A stretch of DNA of 64,000 nt, from the NCBI RefSeq assembly GCF_003590095.1, contig NC_039483.1:15190001-15254000 (forward strand), written 5' to 3'. Source of the DNA: Trichoplusia ni. Lineage: Eukaryota; Arthropoda; Insecta; Lepidoptera; Noctuidae. The number at the start of each line of letters is the position of its first letter. The stretch's first letter is position 1. Position numbers and translations under genes: made by a program. Under the pieces are notes generated by a model. The model worked only from the letters and a program-made list of their open reading frames with translations. It searched no databases and had not been told where the DNA came from. Shown here in pieces: positions 57,346 through 64,000 of this stretch.

Positions 57346-60300
57346 AATTTTTAAATAATATTTTTTTAAAGTAGTATGTGTGTTTATTTGTTATAGTCTT
57401 CACTCTTAATTAACAAAAATGCATTGGCGTGAGATAGTCGATTACATAGTCTTCCCGTATCTGATATACCGCAGATAATACAGCGAGGTAAAGATTTAAC
57501 AACAAATATTAGTACCAATAAGTATCTGGTGTAGGTACCGCAGATAAAACTGCAGAATAGATTTAACAAGAAATATTTATATAAAAGAATAAAAAAAACA
57601 CTTCATCATCATCATCACCCCTAGTTTTGTCTGCATTAAGATCGTATTTACTGGAGATGAAGATTACTAACTTAAAGATGGTTGGGATGGTTACGATTGA
57701 AGCATAGAGAATTGCTGTGGCGCCACTCGCATACCGCGGACTTGTGACCTGTTTGTTTGTTTTACTGCTCCACGCTAGTTATCATAACTCGACTGAAGTT
57801 CCAAAGTTCTTAGTTACGATTTTCTTGGTAAAGTAAAAATATTGGTTTAATAACATTGTGGGGTTTTTGTTATTCAAAGAAGAAGGCCTTTGAAAGCGAT
57901 TGCTCATTGCTTCTTAGGGTACAGGGTCGTTATCTTTGGCAAGTCTTCCGTCCCATCTTATGCACAGTTGAAATTTACATACATTCTTTATGTAAGGTAA
58001 CAACAAAGACTAAAAAATCACTGCTGCAATTCTATGGTGTACAATAAAGAAAATCTAATCGAATTTAAAAAATATTTTTATACCTATCTTTAAGAAACCC
58101 TGAGTGTCACGTAGGTATTCAACTCGCATGCTCCGGTTTGTAATCCCTAAATGCCTAAGTTTAGCTTAGCTTCGGGACGTCTGTCTGCCTCTACTTTAAA
58201 CCTCAAACTGACAAAATCTTGAAAAAAAAAACGTTTTGACGTTGACTTGAAATGTTTCAGATTTCGACACGCCCTCGTATCTATGATATTTGCCCAACTC
58301 TATATCCACGTTAATTTTCTACATTAAGGAAACAACGTAAAATTTATGAATGTACATTAATTCAAACTTTACATAATACGACGTAAATTATTCTCAAACA
58401 TAACAATAAGTCTCTAAATAAAAAAACTGTTTATTTTCAAACAAATGTTCGATAGAAAATTATTACTCATATAACCTTCAAGTCGTATTCAAAATTGTTT
58501 ACATTTTCTATGCATAATCAAGTATGTTCTAGTTTATCAAATTTTAACCTTATTTTGATGATGTAGAGTGTATATTTGCATGTTAATTCGGATTTGTTTA
58601 TTAAGATGAGTGCATTCCTGCACTTTATTTTGAAAGTGACTTTATTCAATGTCAAATAGACTTGAAGCTTGTTTTTGTTTTAACGGCCAAAATTTATATG
58701 AAACAATTAATTTTATTTTGAGCTGTTTACATGACTCTACAAATATTACAAAATTAAAACGAAGAAGCTGACATGTACCTCTTAAAATGTAAGTTATTAA
58801 CACTCTTGTATCTCAACGTCTATTTAAGTTTTATGAACAGACAATTTTAAATAAAAATTTCAAAAATTCACCGCAATAAACTTAAAAATTAGCCAATAAC
58901 TCTCCGAAATGAAAACGATGACAAATAAAACACTAGTTCATTGCACTCGTAAACAATTAAACGTTTTAACAAACATTATGTCAATTAAAAACTCGTGCCG
59001 CGAACTACACACTTGACATTATTTTTAATACTATATAAATCTGAATACAACATAATTATTTACATTAATTGTATAATGTTTGGTTTGCTCAAACGCGTGC
59101 TGATGCCAAGTGCATAGTCACGTTTTTGTAGAGTTATTTCTATCTACAGGTAATATTGAAAGATAAAGCTTGTAATAAATAGAAACTTCCTATTTTAATG
59201 TGAATAGTTTAATTATTTTACTGCTTTGCGTAATGAAATATGCGTCTATAGCGACTAGATATTTCGCTCAAATTCTCCGTACTAGTAATCGTTTTTCAAT
59301 ACATCACTTACATAACTGACATGATACGACATAGATCAAGAAGGCATTTTTCTCCGGATTGAAAAGCTAATGAGTTCAAACGACTCTTGAACATTGAGCT
59401 CTTGAAGAATAATAGCAGGCCGGAGCTGGACTGTATTTCAGCTGCCTGAGCCAAAGTCACGAGAACGCTTTGCGCGACTCTGAACATTGAAAAAGAGGCC
59501 TACTGCTACCTGACGTCTAGTTTCCAGCACTGCAACTGTTTAATATTTTTTTAGCTGATTATATTTCGACTCAAGGTGCATTTTTTTTAGTCTAGGAATT
59601 GCAAGAACGAAGTTTGAATAGTTTTTTTTTATCACCATTAGCTCTCTGATCTAAGCTTTCTAATAGAGTCGGTATTTCGGCGCCAACGGAAGCTCATTTC
59701 CCTTCCGTTTATCTCACATCTCACCCTGAGGAATTCGGACATTCAGGTCAACAGTTATTAATATGTCAAAATACTTGCATATTTAAAAACCCGAAATAAA
59801 AATGTGATAAACATTTACTGAATGCCGCACGCAGTGGCCAAAGCAAAGGTGGTGTAATTATCTAGCCACTTATGTATGAGGCACTTTCCTAGAATTTACT
59901 AGAATCGAAAACGTTTAAAGCAATACAAAAAGTGTGATCTTAAATAGATTCCAAAAACTACTCTATTTTTGAGTCATAAATCTAGTAAGAGACTGGAAAT
60001 CTTATATTGTTATTGCAGTCGTAAATAATTAAAACATTTTAATAAAGTTAGCGACGATCACGTGAAAATCTCTTGCGACACAGCACGCACTTTTGACTAA
60101 TTGTTTCAATACATATTGAACCACTGTTTGGTCTCTGTATTGCATCATTTATTCACTATAATCCAGAATTTCAGTACAACATCACAACATAATGTATCTT
60201 TAATAAAACCTTTTCTATTCACACACAGCTGATCTTGACGTAACATAACCTGATACACCGTAGTTTTCCATGATATATGGGCGTCAAAACAACATACGTG

Positions 60301-61061
60301 ACAGCTATTTGCGGCACATTGTTGTTTTTTCTGACATCACGCGTCGGCTCGTCATTCACGGATAGGTTAATGCAGAGATTGTAGCGTATTGTGTTACTAA
60401 GGGCTCGTACAGAGAAACGTAGTCATTTTCCAGAGTTAGGAGGAACAATTTCTCATAAATTCTTTTTGAATGGGCCTAAAACATTTTCTCAATAATTGAG
60501 ATACCAATGAAAGTCTTTTTAAAAGAAGAGGTAAGTTTTCTTGGACTAATTTATTAGGTTATCCTGGACGCATGATTTGAATGCTTCATTTTAATATAAC
60601 GCTCTGTCTTATTTAGTTCAGTTATTTCTGCTAGAAGAAACATGATCGAGGCCTTATTAAGGCCTAATAAGGCTTTTCATGCCTGTATGTAGGTTTTTCT
60701 ATACATTGAGAAATAACGTTATAGCACGCTTTTGTTCAATAGCTACAAAGAAGTGATGTGTAATAATTTCTCATTCATACTTATTTACGCGTAGAACAAA
60801 AATAAATGAATCAGTAACAGCTGGTTGTCATGTAGTGGGCTTGTATCGTTTGTTGTTATTAATATTACAATAATAGGTCACCAGACCGGCACGACGATTC
60901 TATCTATTTTTTTTATCAGATAATTTGTATTCGCACCGAAAATTAGAAAAGATCCGAAAAGAATTTCTTGAAAAATCAAAATAACGGTGCTCTTTTTAAA
61001 CCAAGTATTGCGGGGGCTTTCGCAAACATTAAAAACAGCTGCTCCAATATAGGAAACAGAA
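57346..61061. other. Long gene-free interval
   Basis: A short (CAT)n run at 57604-57617 is the only simple repeat of note. A hairpin GCCTTATTA/TAATAAGGC with a 5-nt loop lies at 60651-60673. GC-richer patches occur at 59415-59520 and 60330-60400. No gene was recognised. Confidence 0.4.
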
Positions 61062-61086
61062 TAATGATTTGTGGATCACACAAAAT
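61062..61086 (-). repeat. Short SINE-body fragment
   Basis: ATGATTTGTGGATCACACAA is, in reverse, the GTGTG-GATCCAC segment of the noctuid SINE body (compare 19265-19278). Only about 25 bp is recognisable, so chance similarity is possible. Confidence 0.3.
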
Positions 61087-62150
61087 GCTTTTCCTAGTCC
61101 CCTATTAGTTCTTGAGTTTAACGTGGTTCAACAAACAAGTGTGCATAATATACTGTTATAGCTAGGTAATGAAGTACAGAAAACACTTTTATTAAAAAAT
61201 CCAGTGTTCATCAACCTTTCCTGTTGTACGAACTTATTCTTGTAAAACAAAGAGGACCAAAATACTTTTAATTTAGATGTCATTAACATGTCACCGACAA
61301 GAGCAAACACGTCAACATTTCACATTCAAAATAGGAATGACAGTATCATTTGTATGAAGGGAATAATCCAGTAGTTTTGTTTAGAATTTATTTTATCTTA
61401 TAATTTTATCACAGTTAACACGCCATCTACCCTTTTCCTGTTTAATAAAAACATGCGGCCCATGCTGCAAACCCTTTAAGGAGTAGTTTGGAAATCCATA
61501 CCTCAACCTTTGGTAAGCCAACTTAAAAGTTGCGGTAATCTAACAAAACCCACATTCATGAATAAACATTTAAACATAAAATCTACACCGCCAAACAAAA
61601 GTTGTTGCGTCAAAAACACACTATAGTCAAAAACACATCAAAGATGATACATAATTTTCTCTTTATACCAAATCCCAAATAGACTAAATGTTTTAGTAAT
61701 ACAACTAATGAAACATTTTGCTTTCCCCTATGAATAATCCTTTACGTAAAACAAAAGAACAAAGCATGTAGCCATTTCCTTTGTTTCACAGAAATTATGG
61801 GACAAGGTCGCGATCTAATTAATGATGTCCCTTATAGATTTCAAACTATTCCTTAAGATTTATTTTTGTTATATTTCTTATTAGAATATGATATAATGAA
61901 TATACGAAAATAATGATCAATTATGCACATTACTGTTTTGGCTAGATTTGTTAATGTAGTAAACATTTACCTACTTGTACTTCACTTTATCTTACCTTCG
62001 CATGTGTTATGTAGAAGTTCGATGGTAAAATCAGTATCGGGATACTTAAAAAAAAACGGTATTTCCATGCAATTTGAGATGAATTGAGAGGGCCAATTTA
62101 TATTCCCAGAAGACGAGCTATTGCCAATTTAGCATGGAAAATCCCATTTA
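61087..62150. other. Gene-free A+T-rich DNA
   Basis: No recognised gene or repeat. Confidence 0.4.
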
Positions 62151-62285
62151 TTTTTAGTATTTGTTTTATAGCAGCAAAAAATATATGTGTAAAAAAAACC
62201 AACTGTTAGAATGTTAAGTATAACAGTTCCCGAGGTTACAGCCTGGTGATGGACGGATGGACTTACAGACAGAGGGACAGAAGGA
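62151..62285 (+). repeat. Repeat tail related to 20026-20180
   Basis: TTTAGTATTTGTTTTATAGC starts the recognisable part. It is followed by a decayed segment, then CAGCCTGGTGATGGACGGAT and GGACTTACAGACAGAGGGAC. The order matches 20026-20145. The terminal GTACGGAACCCT is not found here, so the end is decayed. Confidence 0.6.
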
Positions 62286-64000
62286 TGCCGGAAGCTAGCA
62301 AGCCAGCCTTCAGCTCAGTTTCCAATTTTAACCTTTGATTACAGAACATAATAATAAAAAACATTTCGTTCCATTACACAACAATCAGGAACATCCGCTT
62401 CTAACAATAGTTCTTACACTTGGCTCAAATAACAAATATTCGGATCGTACAATAAGGCTGGCATTAAGGTGGGCTCTAAATATATCGATTGTAGTGCAGA
62501 GAGCTATATCGAGAATCGCATCAGCACTCAACATCGGTGCATCGTGAGTCACGCGACTCGAATAGAATGTTCTGAACTTCAAATTGATGGAGACCCACAT
62601 AATTTCGGTGTGTTGAGTCATCGATTAAATATTTCTGAAGCATAGTCTTGAATTGTATAGTAATCAAGGATACTTCAATACATTGTCAGGATCTTAAGTT
62701 AACTTAGATGTTTTAAAATATGAATGTATAGAAGGCAACTGAATGTAATCAGTTTTGAGAATAAATACTGCTGGTAAATTCTACTCTACATAAAACTTTC
62801 CTAACAAGGTCGTCGTTCGACGCTTGGATGTTTAATTGCTTCTGAAGGGATCTGCTTTTGTACCCGGTGATGATATGAAATAGGATAAGAATTACTCTTC
62901 CTTAGTTCTTGTTTATCATCATGCTTTACTGTTTACCTTTTTCATTTTTGACACAAAAACTGGATATTTTGTATTAACTAATTGTTGAGGACCAAGAGAA
63001 TTTTGACCACGCGTTAGAAAAAAATTTTTGTGACATTCATGAATAATAGTTAAGTTGAGTCAGAATGCCATGGGCATGCATTGGAAAATTCCTTACTGCG
63101 GGATACGTTTCTTGTTTTTGTAAAATAAATAATGCAATCTAATATTTTTTAACCCATAAATAAGAAAATGTTTGCTGAATAATAATTCGTGATATTGAGC
63201 CCCGAATCTCTCCCAGGCAGACCTCTTTAAAGTACCACGTAGGTGTCAAAGGGATTTATAAAAAGTAAAAGAAAATGGGCACCACGCCTAAATAACGATA
63301 TAAAAAGATAATCAAAATGTTTTCACAGGTTTTTATATTCAAATAATCCCGGCACCAACGTTCAGCAACATTTTAATGTATGCGAAAAGTAGCAAGCCAT
63401 TAAAACTGGGTTGATATGACAAATGGAAGATTAAACGGCCGACGCGGAAATAACTAAATAAATGATTAAAGAATTTAGTATTTTATTTAAATGTTTATAG
63501 AAGCGGTATTAAAAAAGAAATAAAAATAGTTAAGAACTTTTTTTATAAGTTACAGCCAAACAAATGTGAAAAGAAGTATTTGTGGAAATAAAAAATATCT
63601 TTTATAAATACCTACAGAGTCAGAAAAGGTAATGAACTTAATACTTTAGAAGGCCTTTTTTTCTTATGTGGCTAATTGATCAATTTTTTTTTCGGATAAG
63701 AAATCGTGAAATCATTTCTTCACCTTTGGGTCGAGCTAAAAAGGAGTTTTTAACTGTTACTGACTGACAAACCCACACAGGATTTTGACTGTTCCTTCAT
63801 TTGGCTGCCTAATGGGGAGGCGGTAACCCCTTTAAATTATCCGGCATGAGCCTAGCCCTGATCGGGTACTGAGCTACCCATCACTTACTGTCGCAATGAC
63901 GTCACTATCTCAACTAAATAAATAAATTTATAAACAGTTATCTTCACACTTTAATCCTCAAAGGGAAAATATCGGTCAGCTGTGAAACTAAAGCACGCTT
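62286..64000. other. Gene-free DNA to the window end
   Basis: Overlapping opposite-strand frames at 62335-62547 and 62385-62621 have no domain. A GC-rich patch at 63768-63880 is unexplained. A CRE TGACGTCA lies at 63897-63904. Confidence 0.4.

Overview
The window reads as moth genomic DNA, most like a noctuid or a close relative. It is clearly A+T-rich by eye. It carries several dispersed repeat families that I recognise from lepidopteran genomes: small Helitrons that begin TC and end CTAG between a flanking A and T, two kinds of tRNA-related SINE, repeats ending GTACGGAACCCTAAAA, and decayed LINE ORF2 tails. Family names come from memory, not a search. I find no bacterial, plasmid or phage content.

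I cannot support any protein-coding gene in the 64 kb. The longest open frames are about 120 codons, often overlap frames on the other strand, and show no recognisable domain, so they look like chance. No rRNA, true tRNA or known microRNA was recognised. The window is therefore intergenic DNA or the inside of a very large intron. Short unrecognised exons cannot be excluded.

Layout. 1-5.1 kb: unique DNA with a pair of FTZ-F1-type half-sites and a structured GC-rich patch. 5.2-5.6 kb: a SINE remnant and a Helitron. 7.86-8.95 kb: the largest repeat, with a 320-bp unit present three times in tandem. 9-12 kb: unique DNA with GC-rich, motif-dense patches. 12-20 kb: a SINE, a LINE ORF2 remnant, a Helitron, a second SINE and a further repeat tail. 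21-27 kb: a CRE-bearing hairpin, an E-box palindrome, an unclassified repeat pair and a possible promoter-like patch. 28.5 kb and 51.9 kb: two near-identical Helitrons in opposite orientation. 33-45 kb: LINE tails, a SINE and a minus-strand repeat tail. 50.8-64 kb: a LINE-like tail, CTCF-like motifs, a CRE cluster and scattered repeat fragments.

Recognised repeats cover only a small part of the window. Long stretches of apparently unique, gene-free DNA with local GC-rich, motif-dense patches suggest a regulatory gene desert or giant intron. This is inference. I did not find a new protein-coding or RNA-guided system; the best leads are the tandemly expanded repeat at 8 kb and several candidate regulatory patches.
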